Assembly (NCBI GenBank): GCA_025449955.1
Contig: JANWIK010000167.1
Location: 1-33,794 of the forward strand
Direction of reading: 5' to 3'
DNA length: 33,794 nucleotides
Origin: Gemmatimonadaceae bacterium
GTDB taxonomy: Bacteria; Gemmatimonadota; Gemmatimonadetes; Gemmatimonadales; Gemmatimonadaceae
How positions within the stretch are numbered: position 1 is the first letter of the stretch; each line of letters opens with the position of its first letter. The translations under genes were made by a program, and so were the position numbers. This document shows positions 25,739 through 33,794 of this stretch, in pieces. The notes beneath the pieces were generated by a model. The model was not told the DNA's origin. It ran no database searches and saw nothing but the letters and a program-made list of their open reading frames with translations.

Positions 25739-27565
25739 ATGCGTCTCCCGCTGTTCCTCGCGATGCTCGTCGCACCAGTCGTTGCCGCCCCGCGCTGCAC
25801 GCTCGCACAAGGCCCGCACGGTTCACCGGCCGCGGACGTGTCCGCTCCAATCGGCAACGTGTCCTACCGCGTCTCATTCGACTCCGCCGATGCGCGACAG
25901 CGCGTGTTGCACGTCGACATGTCGTTCACCGTCACGGGTGGCGACGCACCGGTGCTGCTGGCGCTCCCGGCGTGGACGCCGGGGTCGTACGAGCTCGACT
26001 ATTTCGCGCGCGACGTGCTTCGCTTCAACGCCGAGAGCAACGGGAAGGCACTCGTGTGGGACAAGCTCGACTACGACACGTGGCGCGTGCGGCCTGCCGG
26101 CGGCAAATCGATCACCGTGTCGTTCGACTACTTGGCCGATTCGTTGGACAACGCCATGGCGTGGTCGCGGCCGGACTTCGCGATGTTCAATGGCACGAAC
26201 GTGTTCCTGTATCCCGAAGGACGCGGCTTCGATTTTCCATCCACGGTCACGATTCGCACCGCGCCCGCGTGGCGCATCGTCACGGGGATGACGCCGGCGC
26301 CCAGCGCGTTCACGTACACGGCGGCCAGCTACCACGAGCTGGTGGACATGCCGTTCTTCGTCGGACACTTCGATCTCGACAGCGTGCGCACGCCTAACGG
26401 ATGGCTGCGCTTCGCGTCGTATCCAGCGGGTACGGTGCCCAAGGCGACGCTCGCGTCGTCGCTCGCCCAACTGGCCAAGATCGTTCCCGTCGAAGGCGCG
26501 GTGTTCGGGGACGTCCCATTCTCCACGTACACCGTGATGCAGATCGCGGACTCGAGCTACGGCGGGATCTCGGGCCTCGAGCACGCCAACTCGCACGTCG
26601 ACGTCACCACGCCACTCGCCATCGGTGAGCCGATCGAGATGTCCATCTACGCGCACGAGATCTTTCACGCGTGGAACGTCAAGCGGCTCCGCCCCGCCGA
26701 CCTGTGGCCGTACCAGTACGCGCATGAACAACCAACGCCGTGGCTCTGGGTGAGCGAAGGTATCACGGACTACTATGCCGACTTGTCCGAGGTGCGCGCC
26801 GGCGTGATCGACTCCGCGAGCTTCTTCGAGGTCACCGGCGGCAAGATGGCCGAAGTGGCTAACGCGCCGCCGGTCGCACTCACGGATGCGTCGCTCACGA
26901 CCTGGATCCACCCCGAGGATGGGACGGCGGACATCTATTATCCGAAGGGATCGCTCGCCGGTCTCATGCTCGACATCATGATTCGCGACGCGAGCGACAA
27001 TCGCGCGTCGCTCGACGACGTGATGCGCGCGCTCTATCGCCAGTGCTATCAGCGCGGCACCGGGTTCACCGACGCGCAGTGGTGGGCTGCCGTTAGCACG
27101 GCGGCCGGCGGCAGGTCGTTCGCCGACTTCAACGCGAAGTACATCGACGGCCGCGACCCGTATCCGTGGAAGACGGTGCTTCCGCTCGCCGGACTGCGCG
27201 CCACGATCGACACGGTTCGCACGCCGACACTCGGCGTCTCCGCGGAAAACGATTCGGCGGGCGTGCGCGTGTCTCGCGTGGCGCCGGGATCGTCGGCAGA
27301 CGAGGCCGGCGTCCAGGCCGGAGACTACTTAGTGTCGGTTGCCGGGGTGCCGGTTACCGATTCGGAGTTCATCAACCGGTTACGCCAGAAAGTCGGGTCG
27401 CGTGGCGGCGTACCGATCGCGTTCCGACTGTTGCGCGGTGATGACACGGTTAGCGTAACCGGCAAACTGCAGGTTCAAGAGCGTGTAACGGTGCGTCTCG
27501 AGGCCGATCCGGCCGCCGGCGCCAAGGCGGCGCGAATCCGCGCGGGACTCTTGCACGTACGGTAA
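25739..27565 (+). CDS. M61 family metallopeptidase with C-terminal PDZ domain
   Basis: This 608-residue secreted peptidase begins with a signal peptide (MRLPLFLAMLVAPVVAAPRC, then TLAQ). GAGGA lies 6-7 bases before ATG 25739. An N-terminal beta domain includes LLALPAWTPGSYELDYFARD, a hallmark of the M61 (glycyl aminopeptidase) family. The catalytic zinc site is HEIFH at residues 306-310 (followed by AWNVKRLRP), with the third ligand E340 in WVSEGITDYYADL. A PDZ domain occupies about 500-590, with GVRVSRVAPGSSADEAGVQA and GDYLVSVAGVPVTDSEFINR. The longer frame from 25592 lacks a signal-like start. It should act in the periplasm or outside the cell. It is followed by a hairpin and then the Yip1-type gene. 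Confidence 0.94.
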   Translation: MRLPLFLAMLVAPVVAAPRCTLAQGPHGSPAADVSAPIGNVSYRVSFDSADARQRVLHVDMSFTVTGGDAPVLLALPAWTPGSYELDYFARDVLRFNAESNGKALVWDKLDYDTWRVRPAGGKSITVSFDYLADSLDNAMAWSRPDFAMFNGTNVFLYPEGRGFDFPSTVTIRTAPAWRIVTGMTPAPSAFTYTAASYHELVDMPFFVGHFDLDSVRTPNGWLRFASYPAGTVPKATLASSLAQLAKIVPVEGAVFGDVPFSTYTVMQIADSSYGGISGLEHANSHVDVTTPLAIGEPIEMSIYAHEIFHAWNVKRLRPADLWPYQYAHEQPTPWLWVSEGITDYYADLSEVRAGVIDSASFFEVTGGKMAEVANAPPVALTDASLTTWIHPEDGTADIYYPKGSLAGLMLDIMIRDASDNRASLDDVMRALYRQCYQRGTGFTDAQWWAAVSTAAGGRSFADFNAKYIDGRDPYPWKTVLPLAGLRATIDTVRTPTLGVSAENDSAGVRVSRVAPGSSADEAGVQAGDYLVSVAGVPVTDSEFINRLRQKVGSRGGVPIAFRLLRGDDTVSVTGKLQVQERVTVRLEADPAAGAKAARIRAGLLHVR

Positions 27566-27583
27566 GTCCGGCCACACTGTACA

Positions 27584-27604
27584 CGGACCGCGTTCGCGCG
27601 TCCG
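27584..27604 (+). terminator. Stem-loop after the M61 gene
   Basis: CGGAC (27584-27588), a bulged C, GCG (27590-27592), TTCG loop, CGC (27597-27599) and GTCCG (27600-27604). It starts 19 bases after the M61 stop and ends 40 bases before the next start. The stem is short and has no T-run, so it may be an attenuator, a processing site or chance. Confidence 0.4.
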
Positions 27605-27644
27605 CGGCCTGAATCATCCTCCCGACTCCCTCCCGGAGATTCGC

Positions 27645-28364
27645 ATGACGGCCACTGCAGCGCCCAAGACGCCCTCGGTCTGGGAAGACTTCATCGACAT
27701 TTTTATTTCGCCGAGCCAGGTGTTCGAGCGGCGGCAGAACGGCAACTTCCTTGTGCCGATGGTCGTGGTGACGATCATCATCTGTCTCATTTTCCTCGGA
27801 ACGCAGTCGCTGACGCAGCCTGTGTTCGACGCCGAATTTGCGCGCGGCATGGCGGCCGCCATGCGAAACAATCCGCAGATCACGGCCGATCAGATGGCGA
27901 AGGGCAAGGCGATCGCCGAAAAGTTCCAAGTCGCATTCGTGTTGTTCGGCATACCCATCGCGATATTCTTCGTCGGCTTGCTGCTGTGGCTGATTGGGAA
28001 ACTCTTCGAGTCCAAGATGACGTTCGCGGGCGGAGTTCTGGTTGCTGCGTACGCCGCATTCCCGAAGATTTTCGCTGCGATCGCCGGACCGGTCATCGCG
28101 TACTTCTCTGATCCATCGACGCTCACATCCGCTACGAAGATCACGGTGAGCGCGGCGCACTTTTTCGATGTGTCGAACACATCGCCGGTTGTTTTGGCAC
28201 TGTTGTCGCGAATCGATGTGTTCACGATCTGGTCCACGATCCTGCTCGGCATTGGGCTCTCGGTGCTTGGCAAGATTCCGCGCTCGCGCGCCTACGTCGC
28301 GGCCACGGTCGTATGGATCCTGGCGACGGTGTTCCCGCTCTACCAGGCCATACGGACCATGTAG
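27645..28364 (+). CDS. Yip1-domain integral membrane protein
   Basis: This 239-residue protein has a cytoplasmic start (SVWEDFIDIFISPSQVFERR), the pattern seen at the start of bacterial YIP1-family proteins. Five hydrophobic segments follow, for example VPMVVVTIIICLIFLGTQSL, FQVAFVLFGIPIAIFFVGLL and VFTIWSTILLGIGLSVLGKI. A soluble loop (about 55-90) carries MRNNPQITADQMAKGKAIAE. GGAG lies 6 bases before the ATG. Function in bacteria is not established. It is on the same strand as the M61 peptidase, 79 bases downstream. It is convergent with the acyl-CoA dehydrogenase and separated from it by a hairpin. It has no exact copy of the GCCTAAC heptamer. Confidence 0.85.
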   Translation: MTATAAPKTPSVWEDFIDIFISPSQVFERRQNGNFLVPMVVVTIIICLIFLGTQSLTQPVFDAEFARGMAAAMRNNPQITADQMAKGKAIAEKFQVAFVLFGIPIAIFFVGLLLWLIGKLFESKMTFAGGVLVAAYAAFPKIFAAIAGPVIAYFSDPSTLTSATKITVSAAHFFDVSNTSPVVLALLSRIDVFTIWSTILLGIGLSVLGKIPRSRAYVAATVVWILATVFPLYQAIRTM

Positions 28365-28380
28365 TCGTGCGCGCGATGCT

Positions 28381-28409
28381 CCCCGAGCGGCGCCGCGCGC
28401 CGTTCGGGG
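28381..28409. terminator. Hairpin between convergent Yip1-type and acyl-CoA dehydrogenase genes
   Basis: CCCCGAGCGG (28381-28390) pairs with CCGTTCGGGG (28400-28409) over 10 positions, one of them G-U, with a nine-base loop. It starts 17 bases after the Yip1 stop and lies 79 bases from the end of the convergent gene. No T-tract. Confidence 0.55.
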
Positions 28410-28487
28410 CGCATAAGGCCGTTCGCATGCTGCGCGCCGGCGAGATCCGCGGCGCCGCCGTCCTAACGATGGGGTCGTGAGGCGACG

Positions 28488-29657
28488 CTACGGGCGGAGC
28501 AGCAGCTTCGCGATCGTCTGCAGCTGCATGTTCGACGTGCCCTCGTAGATCGTGCCGATCTTCGCGTCGCGATAGAACTTCTCGACCGGATAGTCCTTGG
28601 TGTAGCCGTAGCCGCCGTGCAGCTCCACGCACAACGACGTCACGCGCTCCGCAACCTGCGACGAGAACAGCTTGGCCATCGCCGCTTCCTGCGTGAACGG
28701 ACGGCCCGCGTCCTTGAGACGCGATGCGTTGTACACCATGAGTCGCGCCGCCTCGAGCTCCGTCGCGGCCTGCGCCAACTGAAACTGCACACCCTGAAAG
28801 TCGGCGAGCGGCTTACCGAACTGCGTACGCTCGCGGGTGTAGTGCACGGTCGCATCCAGCGCGCCGCGCGCCACGCCGATCATCTGCGCGCCGATCCCGA
28901 TGCGTCCCTCGTTCAGCGTCTCGATCGCGATCTTGTATCCCTGGCCCACCGGACCGAGCACGTTCGCCGCCGGCACCGTGCACCCGTCCAGAATCAACTC
29001 TGTGGTGCTCGACGCACGAATGCCTAACTTGTCCTCTTTCTTGCCCACCGAAAAACCGGCGAATCCGCGCTCGATGATGAACGCCGTGATGCCGCGATAG
29101 CCGGCCGACGGGTCGATGTTCGCGAACACGATGAAGATCTCGGCTTCGGCGCCGTTGGTGATCCACAGTTTGCGGCCCGTGAGCACCCAGTCGTCACCGC
29201 GGCGCTCGGCGCGCGTCGCGAGGCCGAACGCGTCGGATCCAGACCCCGGCTCCGAGAGCGCATAGGCGCCGACGGTGCCCGCCGTGAGCTTGGACAGGTA
29301 CCGCTTCCGTTGGGCATCGGTGCCGTAGCGCGTGAGCGGCGAATTCACGAGCGTGTTCTGCACATCCATGAGAATCGCCGATGACGCATCCACGCGGCTC
29401 ACCGTCTCCACGGCCAGCGTCACCATCATCATCGTGCCCGCCGCGCCGCCATAGTCCTCGGGCACGGCGATGCCCATGAGGCCGAGCTCGAAGAACGCCG
29501 GGATCATGTCCGGATCGAGCTTGCCCGCGCGATCCATCGCCTGCACGCGCGGCCGCACCTGTTCTTCGGCGAACGCCGCGACGGCGTCGCGGAACATGGT
29601 CTCGTCTTCGGACAGAATGGTGAGCGGCGCGTGCGCCGCGTCGAGATCGATTGTCAT
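28488..29657 (-). CDS. Acyl-CoA dehydrogenase (short/branched-chain type)
   Basis: This flavoprotein oxidises an acyl-CoA to the 2-enoyl-CoA and passes electrons to electron-transfer flavoprotein. From ATG at 29657 it is 389 residues, the family's normal length. The N-terminal helical domain includes VRPRVQAMDRAGKLDPDMIP. The FAD/substrate signature YALSEPGSGSDAFGLATRA and KLWITNGAEAEIFIVFANID mark the middle beta domain. The C-terminal domain has RTQFGKPLADFQGVQFQLA and LHGGYGYTKDYPVEKFYRDA. The catalytic glutamate is E372 in IYEGTSNMQLQ, the position used by short-chain enzymes. TTG at 29666 is an alternative start. It is the last gene of the strand run that begins with metH, after a gap of 52 bases; substrate and link to methionine genes are unclear. 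Confidence 0.95.
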   Translation of the reverse strand: MTIDLDAAHAPLTILSEDETMFRDAVAAFAEEQVRPRVQAMDRAGKLDPDMIPAFFELGLMGIAVPEDYGGAAGTMMMVTLAVETVSRVDASSAILMDVQNTLVNSPLTRYGTDAQRKRYLSKLTAGTVGAYALSEPGSGSDAFGLATRAERRGDDWVLTGRKLWITNGAEAEIFIVFANIDPSAGYRGITAFIIERGFAGFSVGKKEDKLGIRASSTTELILDGCTVPAANVLGPVGQGYKIAIETLNEGRIGIGAQMIGVARGALDATVHYTRERTQFGKPLADFQGVQFQLAQAATELEAARLMVYNASRLKDAGRPFTQEAAMAKLFSSQVAERVTSLCVELHGGYGYTKDYPVEKFYRDAKIGTIYEGTSNMQLQTIAKLLLRP

Positions 29658-29709
29658 GGGCTCCAATTTATCCGCTCGGCCCCGCTTGCACGAGCGGCGG
29701 CGGCCGCGA

Positions 29710-30183
29710 TCAATGCGCGACCGTTACGTTCCTCGCGGTCTCGCGGCACGCGTCGCCGCACCAGCGCTCGGGCGTGCCGTTCGGCCGCATGCACGCACAC
29801 GATTCGGGTGCGCGGCCGTGCGCCTCGACGCCTGCGCGCTCGAGCACCACCTCGGCGAGCTTGTCGTGCACGCCGAATGCAGGAGTCACCGAAACGATGA
29901 CGTGCGGAAAGGGCGCGGCGGCTTCACGCGCCATGCGCGGTATGTCGCGCGTGGAATGTTTGCCCGGCGAGAGCATGTACGGAAACACCACCACCTCGGT
30001 CGCGCCCGCGTCCACGCACGACGCGAATCCCTGCGAAATGGTGGGCTCCGCGAGCTCCATGTGTGCCACGCGCACGATCGCGGCGTCGCCGGCCAGCGAC
30101 TGCACCAGATGCCCAACGCAATCGATCATGCGATTGGCGGCATCCTTCACCGAGCCGTGATCCACGAGCAAGATGGCTTTCAT
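29710..30183 (-). CDS. CbiX/SirB-type chelatase with C-terminal cysteine-rich tail
   Basis: This 157-residue protein starts MKAILLVDHGS, with the catalytic histidine H9, and has the second active-site histidine H76 in YMLSPGKHSTRDIP. These are the marks of the small sirohydrochlorin cobalto/ferrochelatases, which insert Co or Fe into sirohydrochlorin for cobalamin or siroheme. The fold region ends at about residue 122. A tail of about 35 residues then carries C129, C131, C142 and C146 (CxC-x10-CxxxC; CACMRPNGTPERWCGDAC), which looks like a metal- or zinc-binding knuckle. The gene lies 48 bases after the homocysteine methyltransferase/MTHFR gene, close to cobalamin-dependent metH, which supports a cobalamin-related role by inference. 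A longer start at 30198 adds five residues. Confidence 0.86.
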   Translation of the reverse strand: MKAILLVDHGSVKDAANRMIDCVGHLVQSLAGDAAIVRVAHMELAEPTISQGFASCVDAGATEVVVFPYMLSPGKHSTRDIPRMAREAAAPFPHVIVSVTPAFGVHDKLAEVVLERAGVEAHGRAPESCACMRPNGTPERWCGDACRETARNVTVAH

Positions 30184-30231
30184 GCGGGCGCGCTCCACTG
30201 CCGGGTTGGAGTCCTCGGGTGTGCCCGAAAA

Positions 30232-32127
30232 CTAACGACCGGGCGAGTCGAACACCTCGAGGGCGAGCTCCACTTTGCCGAACGGCGCGGACACCTGCAC
30301 GCCCTGCACGGTTTGGCGAACCTGGTCGAGCATCTCGCGCGCGAGCGCGATGCCTTCGGCCAATGCGTGTTCCTTGGACTGCTCGCTCGCGCGCCGCATG
30401 CGCTTGATCACGGCGTCGGGGACAACCACACCCGGCACTTCGTTGGCGAGAAACTCGGCGTTGCGCGCCGACACGAGCGGCCAGATGCCGGCGATCACCG
30501 GGATGCGCACGTGCTCGATCGACGCCAAGAAGCGATGCAATTGCTCGACGTCGAACACGGGCTGTGTGATCGCGAACTCGGCGCCCGCGTCCACCTTCCA
30601 CTCGAACCGTCGGAGCTCGTAGGCCGGATCGATGGCGGCGGGATTCACGCCGACGCCGATCGCGAACTTGGTTGGCGTGCCGATCGCGTGTCCACCCGGG
30701 TCGAGGCCGCGATTCAGACGGCTCACCAAATTCGTGAGCCCGATCGAATCGATGTCGAACACCGCGGTCGCGTCGGGGTAGGGGCCCATCTTCGGCGGAT
30801 CGCCGGTGATGATGAGCATGTTGCGCAATCCCATCGCCGCCGCGCCTAACAGATCGCTCAGCATGCCGAGGAGGTTGCGGTCGCGGCAGCAGTAGTGGGT
30901 GACCGTCTCGATGCCCACCTGCTGTTCGATGAGCAAGCTCGTCATGAGCGCGCCCATGCGGCTCTGCGCCCGAGGGCCATCGGGGACGTTTACCGCATCC
31001 ACGCCGCGAGCCCGGAGTGCGCGCACGCCATCCAGCATCCGCGTCGCGTCCACGCCGCGTGGCGGTACGATTTCGACGGACGACACGAATTCCTTGCGCG
31101 CGATTTTGGCCGCCCAACGAGACCGCTCGGCGAAGGGGACGGGCGTCTCGCCTTCCGCGCGCCGCTCTTCGGTGCGCACGGACGTCGCGTCATCGGTGTG
31201 CGGCAGCTGATACCGCACGGATGCGCGCCACTGCTGTCGGGGCACGAGCGGCCGGATGCCTTCGACGAGCGCCTTGATGTGGTCCGGTGTCGTCCCGCAG
31301 CAGCCGCCCAACACCTTGGCGCCGGCCTGGATGAGATGCCGGCCGTAGTTGGCGACGTATTCGGGGCTCGCCATGTACATCGTGCGGCCGCCCACGTCGC
31401 GGGGCATGCCTGCGTTAGGCTGGGCGCTCAACTTGCGCGTCGTGACGGCGGACATCCGCTCGATGGCCTCGAGGATCGCCTGCGGTCCCACCGAGCAGTT
31501 GAGGCCGACGACGTCGGCGCCCCAGCCGTCGAGCGCGCGAGCGACGTCCTCGGGCGAGGCCCCGAAGGGCGTCAGACCATCTTGCCCGATGGTCATTTGC
31601 GCGATGAGGGGCGCCGCGGCATCCACTTCGCGCGCCGCGCGGATCGCCTGCTCGATCTCGTCGAGATCGGCGAACGTTTCGAGGATGAAGAGATCGGCGC
31701 CGCCTTCGCGCAACGCTTCGAGCTGCTCGCGGAACATGGCCCGCGCCTCGTCCCGGCTCGTGGGCCCGAACGGCTCGATGCGAATGCCTAACGGACCGAC
31801 CGCGCCCGCCACCAGCACGTGGTCGCCGGCCGCTTCGCGCGCCAGTCGCGCCGCCCGGCAGTTCAACTCGTGCACCTGTCCCTCGAGTCCGTGCGGCGCC
31901 AGCTTGACGCGATTCGCGCCGAAGCTGTTGGTCTCGAGCACCTCGGCGCCCGCCTTGACGTACGCGCGGTGGAGGTCGCGCACGAGATCGGGTGCGCGCA
32001 CGTTGAGCTCATCGTAGCACTGATTGATGAACACGCCGCGCGAGTAGAGCATCGTGCCCATCGCGCCGTCGAACATGACGATGCGGTCCGGCTCGAGGAG
32101 CTCCCGGGCGTCGCGGCGCGGACTCAC
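30232..32127 (-). CDS. Bifunctional homocysteine S-methyltransferase / 5,10-methylenetetrahydrofolate reductase
   Basis: This 631-residue two-domain protein matches the YitJ type. Residues about 12-295 form the homocysteine methyltransferase domain: VMFDGAMGTMLYSRG, ETNSFGANRVKL, and the zinc ligands C211 (VGLNCSVGP) and C276-C277 (LGGCCGTTPDHI). Residues about 345-625 form the MTHFR domain: FVSSVEIVPPRG, THYCCRDRN, MLIITGDPPKMGPYPDATAV and AEFAITQPVFDVEQLHRFL. The first can methylate homocysteine; the second makes 5-methyl-tetrahydrofolate using a flavin. A linker of about 45 residues separates them. The start codon is GTG at 32127, overlapping the metH stop as GTGA, so the two proteins are made together. 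Confidence 0.94.
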   Translation of the reverse strand: MSPRRDARELLEPDRIVMFDGAMGTMLYSRGVFINQCYDELNVRAPDLVRDLHRAYVKAGAEVLETNSFGANRVKLAPHGLEGQVHELNCRAARLAREAAGDHVLVAGAVGPLGIRIEPFGPTSRDEARAMFREQLEALREGGADLFILETFADLDEIEQAIRAAREVDAAAPLIAQMTIGQDGLTPFGASPEDVARALDGWGADVVGLNCSVGPQAILEAIERMSAVTTRKLSAQPNAGMPRDVGGRTMYMASPEYVANYGRHLIQAGAKVLGGCCGTTPDHIKALVEGIRPLVPRQQWRASVRYQLPHTDDATSVRTEERRAEGETPVPFAERSRWAAKIARKEFVSSVEIVPPRGVDATRMLDGVRALRARGVDAVNVPDGPRAQSRMGALMTSLLIEQQVGIETVTHYCCRDRNLLGMLSDLLGAAAMGLRNMLIITGDPPKMGPYPDATAVFDIDSIGLTNLVSRLNRGLDPGGHAIGTPTKFAIGVGVNPAAIDPAYELRRFEWKVDAGAEFAITQPVFDVEQLHRFLASIEHVRIPVIAGIWPLVSARNAEFLANEVPGVVVPDAVIKRMRRASEQSKEHALAEGIALAREMLDQVRQTVQGVQVSAPFGKVELALEVFDSPGR

Positions 32128-33794
32128 GACGCGCTGCCCCCGCCTGCGTCGCGCTCGCCGCCGCTCCGCACCGCGTAGTACTTCGCGGCGGGGTGGTGCA
32201 GCACGATCGCCGCCGTGGACTGCTCCGGCACGAGCTGGAACGCCGGCGTCAGCGTCATGCCTAACGACTCGGCGGCCGGGAGGAGCCGGAACACGGTCGC
32301 ATGATCATCCAGGTCGGGACAGGCCGGATAGCCCCACGAGTAGCGCTTCCCCTGGCCGCCCGCGATGCCTAACTGACGGCGGATCTCGCGGTGCATCCAC
32401 TCGGCCAGGGCTTCGGCGGCTTCCACGGCCAGGCCATGCATGTAGTACGCTTCCGTGTACTCCCCCTTCGCCTGCAGCTCATCGAACCGTCGTTGGGCAG
32501 TGTCGCCGACCGTCACGATCTGCAGCGCCGCCACGTCCACCTCGCCCGACTCCACCGAGCGGAAGTAATCGGCGAGACACAGTCGCTCGCGGCCGTCCTG
32601 CCGCGGGAACGCGAAGCGGGCCAGCTCGCGCAGGGCGCCGCCGTCGCTCCCGTACGCCGCCGGGTCGTACAGGATGAGCGCGTTCCCCTGCGACTGCGCC
32701 GGGAAGAATCCGTACGCCGCACGCGGGTCGATCCACTTCTCGGCACGCGCGCTCGCCGACAATCGTTCGAGCGTTGGGCGAAACTCGTCGCGCACCATGG
32801 CGTCGAACGCGGCGCCGGAGCCGCGCCCGCCCCATTGCAGCCGGAACAGCTCGTCGAGATCGAGCAGGGCTAACACTTGGTCGAGCGGAATGTCGCGGAG
32901 CACGCGCGTGCCGAAGAACGGCGCCTCGGGAATTTTGTTGTCGGACGGGATGTCCGAGCGCGTCGTCGCGTCCGTGCCGGCCGCGATGTCCTTCCCCACG
33001 ATCGTGCGAAGAAATACGTCGCGCCGAGCCTCGTCCAGATTCCCGCTCACGAAGGTCTCGCGGCGCTTGGGATCCATCAGCGCCTCCACCGAATCGAGCC
33101 CTTCGAAGGCATCCTTGCAATAGAACACGCCGGGCGCATACGGCCGCTCGCCATCCACGAACAGCGCGCGGCGCCCGAAGCGCCGGTTGATCGCGGCGCC
33201 GCCGATCAACACCGGGACGCGCACCCCGCGGCGATCCAGCTCCTGCACGCAGATCGGCATTTGCTTGGATGTCGACACGAGCAAGGCCGACAGTCCGATC
33301 GCATCCGCGCCCACTTCGATCGCCTTGTCGACGATCGTGTTCACCGGCACCTGCTTGCCCAGGTCGAACACCGTGTAGCCGTTGTTCGAGAGGATCGTGT
33401 TGACGAGCGACTTCCCGATGTCGTGCACGTCGCCGTACACCGTCGCCAGCACCACCTTCCCCTTGGTGTAGCCCTCGGCGCGCTCGAGGAACTGCTCCAG
33501 GTGCCTAACGGCACGCTTCATCACCTCGGCGCTCTGCAGCACGAAGGGGAGAATCAGTTCGCCGGCGCCGAACTTGTCGCCGACTTCTTTCATGGCCGGG
33601 AGCAGCACCTCGTTGAGCACACGCACCGGATGCTCGCGCACGCCGGCCGCATCGAGGGCCTCTTCGATGCCGTCCTTCTTCCGGTGCAGGATCTGCCACT
33701 GGATGCGCGCATCGGGTTCCAACGCCGCGAGATCCGACTCCGCCGACGCATCGGACCCGCCGCGTCCCGCCGCCGCGCCATCGGTCGCCGCCAG
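32124..33794 (-). CDS. metH: Methionine synthase MetH, C-terminal half (cobalamin-binding and activation domains), 5' end outside window
   Basis: The frame is open from the right edge to the stop at 32124 and gives 556 residues. The TTG near 33722 is not the true start, because the frame continues upstream without a stop (LAATDGAAAGRGGSDASAES and so on). Visible domains are the cobalamin cap (RIQWQILHRKKDGIEEALD, VRVLNEVLLPAMKEVGDKFG) and the B12-binding Rossmann domain with the DxHxxG motif in YGDVHDIGKSL. Next is the AdoMet-dependent activation domain, ending in KRYSWGYPACPDLDDHATVF and TPAFQLVPEQSTAAIVLHHP. It transfers a methyl group from methyl-tetrahydrofolate to homocysteine through cobalamin. 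Whether the missing N-terminal part includes a homocysteine domain cannot be seen; the neighbouring gene encodes one. Confidence 0.95.
   Translation of the reverse strand: MAATDGAAAGRGGSDASAESDLAALEPDARIQWQILHRKKDGIEEALDAAGVREHPVRVLNEVLLPAMKEVGDKFGAGELILPFVLQSAEVMKRAVRHLEQFLERAEGYTKGKVVLATVYGDVHDIGKSLVNTILSNNGYTVFDLGKQVPVNTIVDKAIEVGADAIGLSALLVSTSKQMPICVQELDRRGVRVPVLIGGAAINRRFGRRALFVDGERPYAPGVFYCKDAFEGLDSVEALMDPKRRETFVSGNLDEARRDVFLRTIVGKDIAAGTDATTRSDIPSDNKIPEAPFFGTRVLRDIPLDQVLALLDLDELFRLQWGGRGSGAAFDAMVRDEFRPTLERLSASARAEKWIDPRAAYGFFPAQSQGNALILYDPAAYGSDGGALRELARFAFPRQDGRERLCLADYFRSVESGEVDVAALQIVTVGDTAQRRFDELQAKGEYTEAYYMHGLAVEAAEALAEWMHREIRRQLGIAGGQGKRYSWGYPACPDLDDHATVFRLLPAAESLGMTLTPAFQLVPEQSTAAIVLHHPAAKYYAVRSGGERDAGGGSAS

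Overview
The window is 33.8 kb of GC-rich (roughly two-thirds G+C by eye), densely packed bacterial chromosome. Genes commonly overlap by 4 bases (ATGA, GTGA, TTGA). Outer-membrane TolC-type genes imply a diderm cell. The mix of M61 and M42 peptidases, an ECF sigma factor with efflux genes, a histone-deacetylase-fold protein, a homocysteine methyltransferase/MTHFR fusion and a 4-hydroxybenzoyl-CoA-reductase-like enzyme fits a soil Gemmatimonadota-type organism. That placement is an inference from general character; no rRNA or other phylogenetic marker is present. I found no tRNA, rRNA, CRISPR array, integrase, transposase or phage gene.

Layout. (1) 1-3994, minus strand: small [2Fe-2S], large molybdenum and medium FAD subunits of a xanthine-oxidase-family enzyme. 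The FAD subunit carries the four-cysteine loop typical of 4-hydroxybenzoyl-CoA reductase. (2) 4087-9629, minus: ECF sigma factor, putative anti-sigma factor, CpxP/Spy-like periplasmic protein, TolC-like channel, MacA-like lipoprotein and MacB/FtsX-like permease, closed by an intrinsic terminator. No ABC ATPase is present. (3) 9687-10283: HD-domain protein. (4) 10382-15397, minus: TetR regulator, TolC, EmrA and EmrB, a tripartite drug-efflux operon with two TetR-type palindromes upstream. (5) 15541-16411, plus: a membrane protein followed by a very long perfect hairpin. (6) 16425-21512, minus: histone-deacetylase-fold protein, alpha/beta hydrolase, two uncharacterised proteins, endonuclease III, EVE-domain protein, cyclophilin and a 50-residue membrane protein. 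(7) 21705-24406: a HEAT-repeat protein (plus) convergent with an M42 aminopeptidase (minus). (8) 24581-28409: a DUF4349-type lipoprotein (minus), divergent from an M61 peptidase with PDZ and a Yip1-type membrane protein (plus). (9) 28488-33794, minus: C-terminal half of MetH, a homocysteine methyltransferase/MTHFR fusion, a CbiX-like chelatase and an acyl-CoA dehydrogenase.

The most unusual signal is not a gene. The heptamer GCCTAAC (reverse complement GTTAGGC) occurs 42 times by hand count, against about 4 expected from base composition. Thirty-five copies lie in frame as Leu-Gly (TTA-GGC) or Pro-Asn (CCT-AAC) codon pairs, and a few more sit at stop codons or between genes. The one-base variant GCCCAAC/GTTGGGC is also common. 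The pattern could reflect methylation with deamination, a DNA-uptake-like tag, a protein-binding site or a codon-pair preference; the window cannot decide between them.

No stretch longer than about 300 bases lacks a gene. The longest gene-free intervals are 15286-15540 (TetR operators), 25517-25738 (divergent start region, no confident promoter seen) and 21513-21704 (divergent start region, no confident promoter seen).
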